This document shows, piece after piece, positions 29,706-39,982 of a stretch of DNA of 64,000 nt (the stretch's first letter is position 1; each line of letters starts with the position of its first letter). The notes under the pieces were generated by a model. The model worked only from the letters and a program-made list of their open reading frames with translations. It searched no databases and was not told the origin of the DNA. Both the position numbers and the translations under genes were made by a program. The DNA is taken from positions 7,874,001 to 7,938,000 of the forward strand of contig NC_087118.1 of the NCBI RefSeq assembly GCF_963855985.1, written 5' to 3'. The stretch comes from Ostrinia nubilalis (taxonomy: Eukaryota > Arthropoda > Insecta > Lepidoptera > Crambidae).

Positions 29706-30923
29706 TGGTTAGCCGAGCTGGAGATGTCTGTACCTAAAATTTGTATAAATACAATTAGTACACCTTTAATGGACGGTTGGAACAAAAATGAATTTGTTAA
29801 AAATCTCAATTACAGATTTAAAGAAGTGTTTGAACCCGGACTCGGGTGTTTCACGGGAGGGCGAGCGAGCCTGCGGCTGCGGGCGGGGGCGGAGCCGGTG
29901 TTCTGCCGCGCGCGGCCGCTGCCGTACGCGCTGCGCGAGCGCGTCGACGCCGAGCTCGACGCCATGCTGGCCAGCGGCGTCATCGAGCCCGTGGAGCACT
30001 CCGACTGGGCCACTCCTCTGGTAATCGTACACAAGCCGGATGGTTCTTTACGTCTCTGTGCAGATTTTAAAACTAATTTAAACAGGGTTTTGTTGGTAGA
30101 TAAATATCCAGTTCCAAAAATAGAAGACTTATTTACTCTTTTAAATGGCAGTCAATATTTTACAAAAATTGACTTATCACAAGCGTACAATCAAGTTTTG
30201 TTAGATGACAGTAAAGAAAATGATTGTACAGGTCTAACGGTCATTAATACGCATAAAAGTTTGTTCAAATATAAAAGATTAGTGTACGGACTAGCGTCTA
30301 GCCCAGGTATATTCCAAAGAATAATGACTAATCTGTTTAGAGAGCTACCAAACGTAACTGTGTTCTTAGATGATATCCTGATTTCAAATACTACTAGAAT
30401 AGACCACGAAAAAAGCATAGAAAAAGTCTTTAAAATATTAAAGGACAATGGGTTAAAGATAAAGAAACAGAAGTGTGAATTTTTTTCTCACCAAGTAAAA
30501 TATTTAGGTTACGTAATAGATAGGGACGGTGTGCGAGTAGATCCAAGTAAACTGGAACCAATAATCCAGATGACAGCACCCACAACCGGGTCAGAATTGA
30601 AATCTTTTCTAGGAATGGTCAATTTTTACGGTAAATTCATTAAAAATTTAAGCGTTTATCTGGCTCCTCTGTTTGACTTATTAAAGAAAAATAACAGATG
30701 GTCATGGGGTAGTACCGAGCAAAGAGTTTTTGAAAAGGTGAAGGGCCTGTTGAAAAGCGCGGGCGTGCTGGCACACTACGACGCGTCGCGCGCCGCGGTG
30801 CTGACGTGCGACGCCGGCCCGAGCGGGCTGGGTGCCGTGCTGGCGCAGCGCGCCGGCCGACGGCCGCGAGCGCGTCGTGGCCTACGCCTCGCGCGCGCTC
30901 ACCCCAGCGGAGCTCAATTATAG
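29706..30923 (+). pseudogene. gypsy reverse transcriptase and start of RNase H
   Basis: Continuous frame from the protease end. RT blocks: VIEPVEHSDWATPLVIVHK, LRLCADFKTNLN, YFTKIDLSQAYNQV, RLVYGLASSPGIFQRIM and VFLDDILIS (FLDD catalytic box, about 30366). Then ELKSFLGMVNFYGKFIKNLS and the first RNase H aspartate (VLTCDAGPSGLGAVLAQR). The frame is lost at about 30855 in a GC-rich stretch through an extra base and ends at 30923. GC-rich codons cluster at 29855-30020 and 30760-30905, while the rest is AT-rich. Confidence 0.9.
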
Positions 30924-31677
30924 CCAAATCCACAAGGAAGCCTTGGCGATAGTATTCGCGGTGAAGAAATTTCATCAATATCTTTATGGTAGGAAATTTA
31001 CACTTCGGACCGACCATAAACCACTCGTGAGCATATTCGGTCCGAATTTAGGCATACCTCACATGACAGCGAGTAGATTACAACGGTGGGCCATTATTTT
31101 ATCAGCTTATGACTTTTCCATAGAGTACATTAAATCAGAGGAGAATACGGCGGACGCACTTTCACGTTTAATAGCCGCACACAAGGAAAGCCGTGATAGT
31201 TCAGGGGACAGGGATATAGAACAAACTTATCTACACTTTGCTACCGAGGCATTATTATTGAGTAACGAAACTATAAAAAAAGAAACGCAAAAAGACCCAT
31301 TATTAGGTAGAATTATAAGTTACATACAAGATGGTTGGCCTGCCGATGTTGATATTAAAGAACTTAAACCATATTTTAATAGGAAGTCGGAACTATACCT
31401 AGAAATGGGCTGCATTATGTGGGGACATCGTTTAGTAATCCCTAATGTCTGCAGAGACAAAGTATTGAGAGAACTGCATGACACACATACAGGTATAGTT
31501 AAAATGAAAAGCCTGGCCAGGAGCTACGTGTGGTGGCCCGGGCTGGACGAGGCCATCGAGCGCCAGTGCGGCGCGTGCGGCGTGTGCGCGGCGCTGAGCG
31601 GCGCGCCGCCGGCGCACGCGCCCCGCTCGTGGCCCTGGCCCACACGCCCTTGGTCTAGGATTCACATAGATTTTTAG
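30832..31677 (+). pseudogene. gypsy RNase H (rest) and integrase N-terminal zinc domain
   Basis: Frame after the shift: RVVAYASRALTPAELNYSQ, IHKEALAIVFAVKKFHQYL and FTLRTDHKPLVSIF (RNase H), then the linker, then the integrase HHCC domain (LRELHDTHTGIVKMKSLA; CGACGVC). It reaches the first integrase catalytic aspartate (SRIHIDF) and stops at 31675-31677, where one T appears to be missing from GATTTTTAGGG. Residues 31540-31650 are another GC-rich patch. Confidence 0.88.
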
Positions 31678-31691
31678 GGCCTATAGCAGGT

Positions 31692-32552
31692 ATGAAATTC
31701 TTGGTAATTATAGATGCAACATCTAAATGGATAGAATGTTTTAAGATGAATCAGACCACGGCCAGTAAAGTAATAGAAAGACTGAGAGACACTTTTGCTA
31801 GGTTTGGTTTACCAAAACAAATAGTCAGTGACAACGGGCCACCGTTTTCGAGTTCTGTAATAATAATGGAATAGATCATATATTTACAGCTCCGTATCAT
31901 CCTTCTTCAAATGGAGCCGCAGAGAACGCAGTAAAAGTATGTAAAAGAGTAATTAAAAAAGCAATTATGACTCGCATGGACGTAGACACAGCTTTGTATA
32001 GGTTTTTATTAATATATAGGAACACCTCTCACAATACTACGGGAGACAGTCCGGCTAAACTATTGTTAGGTCGAAATTTACGTACTAGACTAGACTGTCT
32101 CAAACCTGATCGCGAGAAAAGAATTGGAAAAATTACAAGAAAAACAAGAAAATAGTGCGGGAGGAGTGAGTAGGGAAATTAAGGTAGGTGAGGAAGTATG
32201 GTTTAAAAACTATAATGACGATGTACAATGGAAAAAGGGTAAGGTCATAGAAAAGTTAGGCGATACCGATTATCGTATCAGTTTAAAGGACGGACAATGT
32301 ATACATAGACATATTGATAAACTAAAAATATGTAAGGGGTTTGGTGGATCTGTACAGGACGATAAAGTAACACAAAGTAAGGAACAGAGAAACCCCGGTT
32401 GGTTGTGGTTGCCGGGGGCTGGACCGGCGGAGTGCTCCGCGGCCGGCCCGGGCTCGGCCGCGCCGGCTCCGCGCCCGCCTGCCCCTCAGCTCGCTCCAAG
32501 GAGGTATCCTCTCAGAGAGCGACACCCTCCAACACGATATGGCTTTGAATAA
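31692..32552 (+). pseudogene. gypsy integrase core and C-terminus, broken by two or more shifts
   Basis: Pieces in order: MKFLVIIDATSKWIE and IVSDNGPPFSSS (second catalytic Asp), then, after a shift near 31860, DHIFTAPYHPSSNGAAENAV (catalytic Glu) and MTRMDVDTALYRFLLIYRN. After a further shift near 32130 comes GEEVWFKNYNDDVQWKKGKV with a chromatin/GPY-type end and a Pro-Ala-rich tail stopping at 32552. Integrase would insert the cDNA. The two shifts lie in or beside short A/T runs. Confidence 0.85.
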
Positions 32553-32827
32553 TCCTTATTGTATGTATTTTAGTTAAGAACTAAGTTAGTTTAGTCATTA
32601 GAAATTGTTTTGTGACTGGCTCCTCTTAGATATGTTTACTGTAAATGTACCTAAATGTATTACTTATTAATAAACATAGACCGACTTATCTTTATGTATA
32701 CCATTCAAGTACACACGGAGCCCAGTCACGACACTGGAAAACATGTAAGACATATCTGGTAACGAAAAAGGTTACTGTAATTTAATTAAATATAATCTCT
32801 AGAATAGTTAGTAAATAAGGGTGGAGG

Positions 32828-32956
32828 TATTGGGTAGTTTACTTATAAATAATATAAGTGGGTAGCAAGCAATGTTTGTATGTCAACCAGTTCGGAAATA
32901 AATCTTGTAGTGCACACACGCGTCTCATTTAAATCCCAAAAGACTGGTACATAATA
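32828..32956 (+). repeat. 3' LTR of the gypsy element
   Basis: Same 129 bp as the 5' LTR, preceded by the polypurine tract and followed by GTAGT and then by the interrupted repeat. The stretch 32553-32827 between the pol stop and the LTR is AT-rich and non-coding. Confidence 0.9.
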
Positions 32957-33438
32957 GTAGTAAGTTTATAATTATAAAAAAAAATTATGTCATGTAAGCA
33001 AAAATAATATTTTAATATTTTATGTAACTTCAAATTTATCATTTTCGCAATTTTTCCTTTATCTGTACTATATAACGTTGCTTCGTGCCGAATTTCAAGA
33101 TTCTGAGTTCACGGGAAGTACCTTGTAGGTTTTGATTCCCTAGCGTGTGACGGAATTCAAATTCAAATTCAAATTCAAATAATTTATTTGTGAAACACAG
33201 GTAAGGAGTATGATGTACAAACAAAAGATGTGTTCAAGCCGTGATCAGCCTTGTCGGCATACAAATGTTAAAGCGTGATTATAAATAAAGAAAAGTAATA
33301 ATGAGCAGATTAAATGTCAAATCATAAATGTCAGTTAAATTAATTGTAAGATTAAAATAAATAAATGCAGGGCAGTCAATCGGATATTAGTCAATATTAG
33401 ATTAAATCAAGGTTGTCAAGGAAGAAATTGTAGAAAAA

Positions 33439-36192
33439 CTATTTAAATTGTAGGAACTCATGCATTGAGTAAAAACTGTTACTGATCAAAAATATAAATA
33501 GCTTTTGTTTAAAGATTGAGATATCAGTGCACTTTTTAATATGATTAGGTATTTTATTATAAATTTTCGGAGCCATAGCAAAAACACCCATGTCGTAGAG
33601 GGCTGTCTTATATGACACACATCCATCAACGGCTATAAGAATGTTGCGATTACGCGATCTTGGTATTATTTTAAACAGGGAAGGATTATGTCTAATAAAT
33701 AGAGCCAGCTCAAATATATAAAGGCATGGCATAGTCAATATTTTTAAATTTTGGAAATGAGGTTTGCAACTGTCAGTTCTCTTCAAGCCACACATAGCAC
33801 GTATACACTTTTTTTGACACCTAAATACTCTATCCCAGTTAGTAGCATTTCCCCAAAAGATTATGGCGTACCTCAATCTGGAAGCTACGAAGCCATGGTA
33901 AGATGTGACCAACGCAGGGAGATTTACTTTTTTTGATAAATGGTAAAGACTGTATGATGACTGGGAAAGTTTCTTACACACAAAATCTATATGACTTTGC
34001 CATTTTAAATTGCTATCTATATGTAGACCCAAGAATTTTACGGTTTCAGTTGGATCCACTACTTTGCCACTATGTACTATGGGTAAATTGAGAGTCCGTT
34101 CCGTTCTTTGCTTAAATTCCATAATTTTAGTTTTGTCTATATTTATAACCAAATTATTACTTTGCAACCATTCAATTATAGAAACTAAGCCATTATTAAT
34201 ATCTTCTTTGTTGTCAAATACGGCTGTACAATCATCTGCAAACAGAATCATAGGATAATTAATAGCCTTTGGAATGTCATTTATATAGACCAGGAAGAGA
34301 AGTGGGCCCAAAACACTTCCTTGAGGAACTCCAAATATGATTTTTCTTGCAGCCGATCGAAAATACGTCTCTTGTTTAGTCTTGGGACAAACTCTGCTTA
34401 TGCATGTAACCTGGTTTCTATTACTCAGATACGACTTTAACAATTCCCAAGTATTACCCCTGATTCCATAAGCTTCAAGTTTGTTCAGTAGGATATTGTG
34501 GTCAACGAAGTCGAAAGCTTTTGACATGTCCATGTAAAGAGCGTACACAGGTTTTCTTGTATCAACTCTAGGATATATCAGACGGAGGAATTCGTAAATC
34601 GCCAAATTTATTGATTTATTCTTACGAAATCCCTTTTGTTCATTAGCAAATAACGACTGCTTTTCAAAGTAACTATATAAGTCTTTGTACAGTACTTTTT
34701 CGAGTATTTTCGAGAAGATCGGTATAAGCGCTATGGGTCTATAGTTTTTTAGGTTATGTTTGTCATCTTTTTTGTACAGTGGTTTAACAATTGTAGTTTT
34801 TAGTGGTGTTGGAAAGACACCTTGTTCAAAACAAAGGTTTATTAAATGGGAAAGTACAGGGGCAATAATATTAGATACATATTTTATCACCAAGACGCAA
34901 ATGTCATCATATCCTGTACTTCTTGTATTCTTTAACTGTTTAATAATTGAATGGATGTGATATGGATCTGTTGGTGGTAGAAAAAATGAGTTAGGTGACT
35001 TATGAAATGATTTGGGATGAAAAGAGTCAGTTCTAGGATTTTGAAGTTGAACTATATCTACAAAATAATTATTAAACAATTCTGATATTTGTTGGGGTTC
35101 CCTAATTTCTATGTTATCTACTAATAATTTGTCAATATTTTCTCTTGGATAATTATTTTTATTATCATTTATGATATTCCAGGTTGCTTTAGATTTATTG
35201 TTAGATTTTAAAATAAAATAATTGTTTTGTGATTTTTGTGTCAATTTGATTATTTTACTGTATCTTTTAGAATAAGTTTTAAATTTCTTTTTGTCAATGG
35301 GATGTTTAGACAGTCTATATTTCCAGAGCAGAGAGCGTTTTATTTTACTACATTTTTTAATACCATTTGAGAGCCATTTTGGTCGCTTTTTAGTTTTATT
35401 TTTTATTTTTACAACTGGAAAACATAAGTCGTAAAATAACTTAAATGAGTCCAAAAACAAACAGAAAGCACTATCGGCTTCGTTTGTCTCAAATACCTCA
35501 CTAAATGTAAGTTGACTTAGACAGTCACCGAACTTTCTCAGGTTCTCTTTAGAGTAATCACGTCTAAAGGAGAACCAGTGATCAAATAAACAAGTCTTTT
35601 TTATTGGAACTGTCAAAAATTGGGCTTTATGATCAGATACTCCAAGCTCTATTAACTCACATCTAGCGTTACGAACGTTATGAAATACATTATCGATGCA
35701 TGTACCGCTAGACGGTCTTGTAGGTGAATTTATAGAAGGTTTTAAATTAAAACTAAGCATTAGTTGCTTCAATTCACGTGACTGTTTACTTTTTTTTAAT
35801 AGGTCTATATTGAAATCACCGCATATGGCTATCTTTTTTGCATTATTCTTTGATAGAAGAATCAAGATATCATTAAGGTTGCAAAAAAATGTATTAAAAT
35901 TGCAGTTTTTATTTTTAGGTACTCTGTAGAGACACATTATAATTAAATTATGATCAACAAGTTCTATTCCACAGCATTCGATTTCATTTTGAATAGAGTG
36001 ATTCTGGACAGATGTCAGAGCAATATATTTCAGATTATGTCGCACTAAAATGCATGCTCCACCTTTGCGATTATTACGACAGAAGTGTGCAGCTAACTGA
36101 AAATTAGGGACGTAGAGAAGATCAACGTCTTCCTTTGTCATGTTATGTTCTGTGAAGCACATAACATCAACAGTTTTACTATTCTCTAACAA
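33439..36192 (-). CDS. LINE ORF2: endonuclease-reverse transcriptase, CR1-like, intact
   Basis: 917 codons from a TTG at 36192. The same frame is open further up to 36333, and the extra part (HLNILHQNISGLITKADLI) is the genuine start of the endonuclease, so the protein probably starts upstream, perhaps by reinitiation after ORF1. Endonuclease: MCFTEHNM, IAICGDFNIDLL and LGVSDHKAQF. RT: NYRPIALIPIFSKILEKVL, YMDMSKAFDFVDH, FGVPQGSVLGPLLFL and LFADDCTAVF (FADD). The C-terminal thumb continues to the TAA at 33439. It nicks DNA and primes cDNA synthesis. There is no RNase H. Confidence 0.88.
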   Translation of the reverse strand: MLENSKTVDVMCFTEHNMTKEDVDLLYVPNFQLAAHFCRNNRKGGACILVRHNLKYIALTSVQNHSIQNEIECCGIELVDHNLIIMCLYRVPKNKNCNFNTFFCNLNDILILLSKNNAKKIAICGDFNIDLLKKSKQSRELKQLMLSFNLKPSINSPTRPSSGTCIDNVFHNVRNARCELIELGVSDHKAQFLTVPIKKTCLFDHWFSFRRDYSKENLRKFGDCLSQLTFSEVFETNEADSAFCLFLDSFKLFYDLCFPVVKIKNKTKKRPKWLSNGIKKCSKIKRSLLWKYRLSKHPIDKKKFKTYSKRYSKIIKLTQKSQNNYFILKSNNKSKATWNIINDNKNNYPRENIDKLLVDNIEIREPQQISELFNNYFVDIVQLQNPRTDSFHPKSFHKSPNSFFLPPTDPYHIHSIIKQLKNTRSTGYDDICVLVIKYVSNIIAPVLSHLINLCFEQGVFPTPLKTTIVKPLYKKDDKHNLKNYRPIALIPIFSKILEKVLYKDLYSYFEKQSLFANEQKGFRKNKSINLAIYEFLRLIYPRVDTRKPVYALYMDMSKAFDFVDHNILLNKLEAYGIRGNTWELLKSYLSNRNQVTCISRVCPKTKQETYFRSAARKIIFGVPQGSVLGPLLFLVYINDIPKAINYPMILFADDCTAVFDNKEDINNGLVSIIEWLQSNNLVINIDKTKIMEFKQRTERTLNLPIVHSGKVVDPTETVKFLGLHIDSNLKWQSHIDFVCKKLSQSSYSLYHLSKKVNLPALVTSYHGFVASRLRYAIIFWGNATNWDRVFRCQKKCIRAMCGLKRTDSCKPHFQNLKILTMPCLYIFELALFIRHNPSLFKIIPRSRNRNILIAVDGCVSYKTALYDMGVFAMAPKIYNKIPNHIKKCTDISIFKQKLFIFLISNSFYSMHEFLQFK

Positions 36193-36320
36193 GTCATCAA
36201 TACAGACCGTTATTAGGTCAGCTTTAGTTATGAGTCCACTTATGTTTTGGTGCAGAATGTTAAGGTGCTTAAATACGAAAAAAATTACTATGTTGAATGT
36301 CAGTATCAGTACTAGTACAA

Positions 36321-37010
36321 TTAGTTTCGGTAGTCATATTCCGTTTGAGTGCCCTTTTCAACATAAGTACATAATTCAGTATCGGTTTTTACGTCAAGAA
36401 TTGTTTTATTACATACATTAAGCGAACAGTTATTGTTATTAGTCAAGTTACAATATAATTGTCGTTGAGAAATATAGTACAAACGAAGAATTTCTCTTAA
36501 AATATAACGACTTATATATAATGAAAATTGATTTGGTCTAGGTTTATATAATTTAAAATTCATGTCAAGGTAAGTCGTGTTTGAAAATTGTTCAGATATT
36601 TTACATAATTCATTGTTTAAACGATTTTCTTTAAGAAAATTATTAGAAGAGCATTCACATATAATAATATTAGTGTTCTTTGTACATTCAATCCAAGATA
36701 AAAGATGATTTCGCGTGTGGGATAAGCTATCGTCATTAGCAAAGCCAAGAACAACCACATAGTCGGTCATTGATAAAGATGGAATATCAGATATGCATGA
36801 GTTGAGTAAATCTGCAAGTCGTCCTCCAGGCTTCCAGAAGCAAAAGACGTCATACTTTGATCCCAGAAGATGTTGTAGTAGTTGACGCACACCTCTACCA
36901 GTTTGGTCCGCCAAAATCACCACTTTGCTCTTTCCATTGCATGTAGTGGATTTGGTACATCTCCCATGTTCACCGTCCAATGAATGCTTGTCATCTATAG
37001 TTTGCTCCAA
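36321..37010 (-). CDS. LINE ORF1 C-terminal part with an esterase-like (SGNH) fold, 5' incomplete
   Basis: 229 codons from a TTG; the frame is open upstream to 37150, where the LINE is truncated. The segment SKVVILADQTGRGVRQLLQH followed by DYVVVLGFANDD resembles the SGNH/GDSL-hydrolase domain of CR1-type ORF1 proteins. In place of the usual D-S motif it has ADQT, so the catalytic serine is missing. The related ORF1 at 42684-43988 keeps SDSLG. It probably binds RNA or lipid as part of the LINE particle. The domain call rests on pattern. Confidence 0.6.
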   Translation of the reverse strand: MEQTIDDKHSLDGEHGRCTKSTTCNGKSKVVILADQTGRGVRQLLQHLLGSKYDVFCFWKPGGRLADLLNSCISDIPSLSMTDYVVVLGFANDDSLSHTRNHLLSWIECTKNTNIIICECSSNNFLKENRLNNELCKISEQFSNTTYLDMNFKLYKPRPNQFSLYISRYILREILRLYYISQRQLYCNLTNNNNCSLNVCNKTILDVKTDTELCTYVEKGTQTEYDYRN

Positions 37011-37213
37011 GTCGTGTTTGGATAAGTTAACTTCTGGATTTAGGATTGTGTCATGGCTCAGTTTATCATCTTCCTTAACAAATGTTACAGAATGTTCACT
37101 GTCACTTGTAGTTATAAGCTCCTCATACTCTTCAAAATTAGTTTTATACAGGAAATTCGTCTAAGGTGTCGGTATAAACTGCTGTATCTTTTGATCGCGT
37201 TAACTTAGAAATT

Positions 37214-39585
37214 TCAAAATCAAAATCAAAATTATCTTTATTTGTTTAGACTAATTAAATTAGTTCTTGCAAATCGTCAAATGCTCTTAAGGAGCCTATA
37301 CATGTCTCATTCTTTTTTTGCCCTACCAGCGCTTCGAGACAAACATTTGGCAAGTGCTGAGAAGAAGCGCCGCAACAAACTCAGTCACCACTGTCTGCCG
37401 GTTTAAAAATATAAAAAAGTAGGAAGTTACATACATTCAGAAGCAAGTTACTTACCACGCGCTCCCGTTGATAGAAGGTGGCCTTTAAGACGCCCATCTA
37501 GCACGAGACCGCGTGGCAGTTTTGAATATATTTCTTTAGTGCCGTGCTAATTTCTAGGTTAATTGTTGCGTTTTGATACATATATTTTATGTCAGGTATA
37601 TCTTTCCTTGACCAGTCCCCGAAGGCAGCGCCTGTTCACAGACATGACGTGTGAACCAGCCATCGCTTCACTCGACCATATTATAGGGAATGTAACGACC
37701 CGCCTCACACGCCACTACCCCAGAGACATTTTAGTGAGCATGACAAGTCCAAGATACCCTTCTGACTAAGTGCCAGATATAAAACTATTTAGTAGACAAG
37801 GTATGAAAACTCCAGACAGAAAAGCAAGGCACCATAATATAATAGAAAGAGATGGCAACTAATGTATCTATACAATTAATTAGGTACATTGTGAGAGCCT
37901 GAGAGACTTATTTCCAAGGTAATTTATCATTAAGGTAATCATTTGTAGTGTAATAAGCTTTTTTTAGTAAGTGTTCTTTAACTATACTTTTAAATTTATT
38001 AATGGGTAGTTTTTTATAGTCTTCAGGAACTTTGTTATAATAGTGAATACTCTGTCCCATAAAAGTACCATATACTTTTTGAAGTCTAAGATTAGGTATA
38101 GCTAATTTATTTTTGTTTCTCGTGTTAAAGTTGTGAACGTCGCTATTTTTCAAGTATTTATTTATATTTTGGTGAACAAATATAATACAATTTAAGTTGT
38201 ATTGTGAGGCGGCCGTGAGAATACCAATTTCTTTAAACTTCTCCCTGAGGGATGCTCTTGGTTTCAATTGATAAATGGACCTAATAGCTCTTTTTTGTAG
38301 GATGAATATAGTTTTAAAATCAGCTGCCTTTCCCCATAGCAAGATTTCATATGATAGCAGGCTATGAAAGTAACTAAAGTAAACTAAGCGAGCTGTTGGA
38401 ATATCAGTTAGAGATCTTATTTTCTTAATTGCAAAAGCAGCTGAGCTAAGCCTACTTGCTAGAGCTGTTATATGGGGTCCCCACTGAAGTTTAGAGTCCA
38501 GTGTAAGTCCCAAAAATATCGTCGTATCCACAAGCTCAATTGTATCATTATTAAATATTATTTGGGTATCAACAGATTTTACGTTGGGCAGAGTGAATTT
38601 AATACATTTTGTTTTTTTAGCATTGAGCTGCAGATTGTTTGCGGTGAACCAACTTAGAACTCTTGATAGTGCATCATTTACATCGTCAAAGTTAGCCTTG
38701 TTTCTATTAATATTAAAAATCAAAGATGTGTCGTCGGCAAATAATACGATTTCACAGGAGTTCTTTACAAATGATGGAAGATCATTTATATAGATGAGAA
38801 ATAATAATGGACCCAGAATGGACCCTTGAGGAACTCCCATTTTTACGGGTGACCCACATGAAATAGTTCCGTTTATATCTACTCTTTGAATCCTGCCACT
38901 GAGATACGATAGAATTAATGAAAGTGCTGAATCCCTGACTCCGTAATATTCTAGTTTTCGAATTAGCGTTTGATGTTCAACACAATCGAAAGCCTTTGAT
39001 AGGTCGCAAAACACCCCTAAGGCATTCTGAGAATCCTCCCAAGCCCCAAAAATATGTTTGAGGAGAGTAGCACCAGCGTCGGTAGTGGAACGACCCTTAG
39101 TAAAACCATACTGTTCACTATGAAAAAGTTTATTTAAAGTGAAATAGATCGTAAGCTGTTCTTGTATAATTTTCTCAAAAATTTTACTTAAAGCTGGTAA
39201 GATTGAAATTGGCCTAAAATTACCAGGGTCGAGCCTGCTGCCAGACTTAAAGAGCGGCAGAACTTTGCTATGCTTCATAAGGTCCGGGAAGACCCCCTTA
39301 TCCACACAGTTGTTAAATATAATTGCCAACTGTGGGGCAATGATGTGGATAATATGCTTGACTACCTTCACAGAGATTCCCCATAGATAAGTAGTATTTT
39401 TTACATTTAGCATATTAAAAGCTTTTATAATATCCAAAGGAGTGATGTGTTTAAAGGTAAGTTGTGAGTTACAGGGAGCTACATGATCTTTAAGGATTAA
39501 TTCAGCCTCAGTAGATGAGGAGTTCAAGTTTGCAGTGGCAACAAGTGGTATGTTAGAGAAGAATTTATCAAAAGCGTCTAATTTA
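37214..39585 (-). mobile_element. Jockey-like LINE, 5' truncated, long 3' UTR
   Basis: The 3' end is at 37214 with AATAAA followed by a (TTTTGA)n tail. About 690 bp of 3' UTR (37214-37907) precede the coding end. The 5' end is cut at about 39585 by the tail of the next LINE. A 68-codon plus-strand frame at 37563-37769 lies inside the UTR and is not supported as a gene. Confidence 0.75.
37908..39527 (-). CDS. Jockey-like reverse transcriptase, N-terminally truncated
   Basis: 539 codons; the frame is open further to about 39583 (KLDAFDKFFSNIPLVATAN), so the start is artificial. RT motifs: GNFRPISILPALSKIFEKI, FCDLSKAFDCVEHQTLI, MGVPQGSILGPLLFLIYI and LFADDTSLIF. Then FDDVNDALSRVLSWF and LQWGPHITALASRLSSAAFA, the blocks that recur in the chimeric ORF at 1-377. 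The endonuclease part is missing. It stops at 37908 and is intact as far as it goes. Confidence 0.88.
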   Translation of the reverse strand: MNSSSTEAELILKDHVAPCNSQLTFKHITPLDIIKAFNMLNVKNTTYLWGISVKVVKHIIHIIAPQLAIIFNNCVDKGVFPDLMKHSKVLPLFKSGSRLDPGNFRPISILPALSKIFEKIIQEQLTIYFTLNKLFHSEQYGFTKGRSTTDAGATLLKHIFGAWEDSQNALGVFCDLSKAFDCVEHQTLIRKLEYYGVRDSALSLILSYLSGRIQRVDINGTISCGSPVKMGVPQGSILGPLLFLIYINDLPSFVKNSCEIVLFADDTSLIFNINRNKANFDDVNDALSRVLSWFTANNLQLNAKKTKCIKFTLPNVKSVDTQIIFNNDTIELVDTTIFLGLTLDSKLQWGPHITALASRLSSAAFAIKKIRSLTDIPTARLVYFSYFHSLLSYEILLWGKAADFKTIFILQKRAIRSIYQLKPRASLREKFKEIGILTAASQYNLNCIIFVHQNINKYLKNSDVHNFNTRNKNKLAIPNLRLQKVYGTFMGQSIHYYNKVPEDYKKLPINKFKSIVKEHLLKKAYYTTNDYLNDKLPWK

Positions 39586-39734
39586 ATTTTATTTTATTTA
39601 TTTGGAAAACAAAACAGATTACATTCTTTACATGGTTTAAATAATACTTAAATGTAGATATAGACTAAAATGTAACCCTAAATATGTTTTCACAGATTTG
39701 TTATACATGCATTAGGTACAAAAATATATATATA

Positions 39735-39982
39735 TAGGTAAACTAGCTTTCCGCCCGCGGCTTCGCCCGCGTGGAATTTTGTCTGTCACAGAAAAACTTT
39801 ATCGCGCGCGTCCCTGTTTCAAAAACCGGGATAAAAACTATCCTATGTTCTTTCCCGGGACTCAAACTATCTCTATGCCAAATTTCATCAAAATCGGTTG
39901 CGAGGTTTAAGCGGGAAAGCGTAACAGACAGACAGACAGACAGAGTTACTTTCGCATTTATAATATTATATAGTTGGGATAA
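39735..39982 (+). mobile_element. Short lepidopteran repeat with a GACA microsatellite
   Basis: Starts AACTAGCTTTCCGCCCGCGG, contains TATCCTATGTTCTTTCCC and CAAAATCGGTTGCGAGG, and ends with (ACAG)5 then AGTTACTTTCGCATTTATAA. This matches the known lepidopteran short-element class with hitchhiking (GTCY)n arrays. It interrupts the C-terminus of the LINE RT. Confidence 0.8.

Larger units (their letters stand above)
27148..32956 (+). mobile_element. Ty3/gypsy LTR retrotransposon, identical 129-bp LTRs, GTAGT duplication
   Basis: LTRs at 27148-27276 and 32828-32956 read identically and have inverted tips (TATT ... AATA). GTAGT flanks both sides, and the interrupted repeat is continuous without the insert. 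After the 5' LTR comes GTGGCGACAGGACTGG (primer-binding region). Directly before the 3' LTR is the purine tract AAGGGTGGAGG. The internal order gag, protease, RT, RNase H, integrase is that of Ty3/gypsy. No envelope gene is seen. Coding is disrupted by several frameshifts and by a 1.1-kb insertion in the protease. Confidence 0.92.
33159..37151 (-). mobile_element. CR1-like LINE, 5' truncated inside ORF1
   Basis: Inserted in CCGGCC repeat copy 2, with GGAATT/GGAAATT at the borders. The 3' tail is a (GAATTT)n-like run at about 33155-33180 with a 250-bp 3' UTR to 33438. ORF2 is intact, and ORF1 overlaps it by about 10 bp at 36323-36333. ORF1 is open to the 5' break at about 37150. Confidence 0.8.
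25930..37213 (+). repeat. CCGGCC-type repeat, copy 2, split by three nested insertions
   Basis: Begins AAACCGGCCAAGTGCGAGTC (about 25930), the reverse of copy 1. Its pieces are 25930-26408, 27107-27147, 32957-33158 and 37152-37213. Placed side by side they follow the order of copy 1 (compare 5117 down to about 4575). Interruptions are the element at 26409-27099, the gypsy element and a LINE. At 37213 it is cut again by another LINE tail. The internal part 26040-26350 differs from copy 1. Confidence 0.8.

Noticed and set aside
37563..37769. 68-codon plus frame, at first sight a single-copy exon
   Set aside because: Lies within the 3' UTR of the minus-strand LINE, which is continuous from its tail to its ORF.
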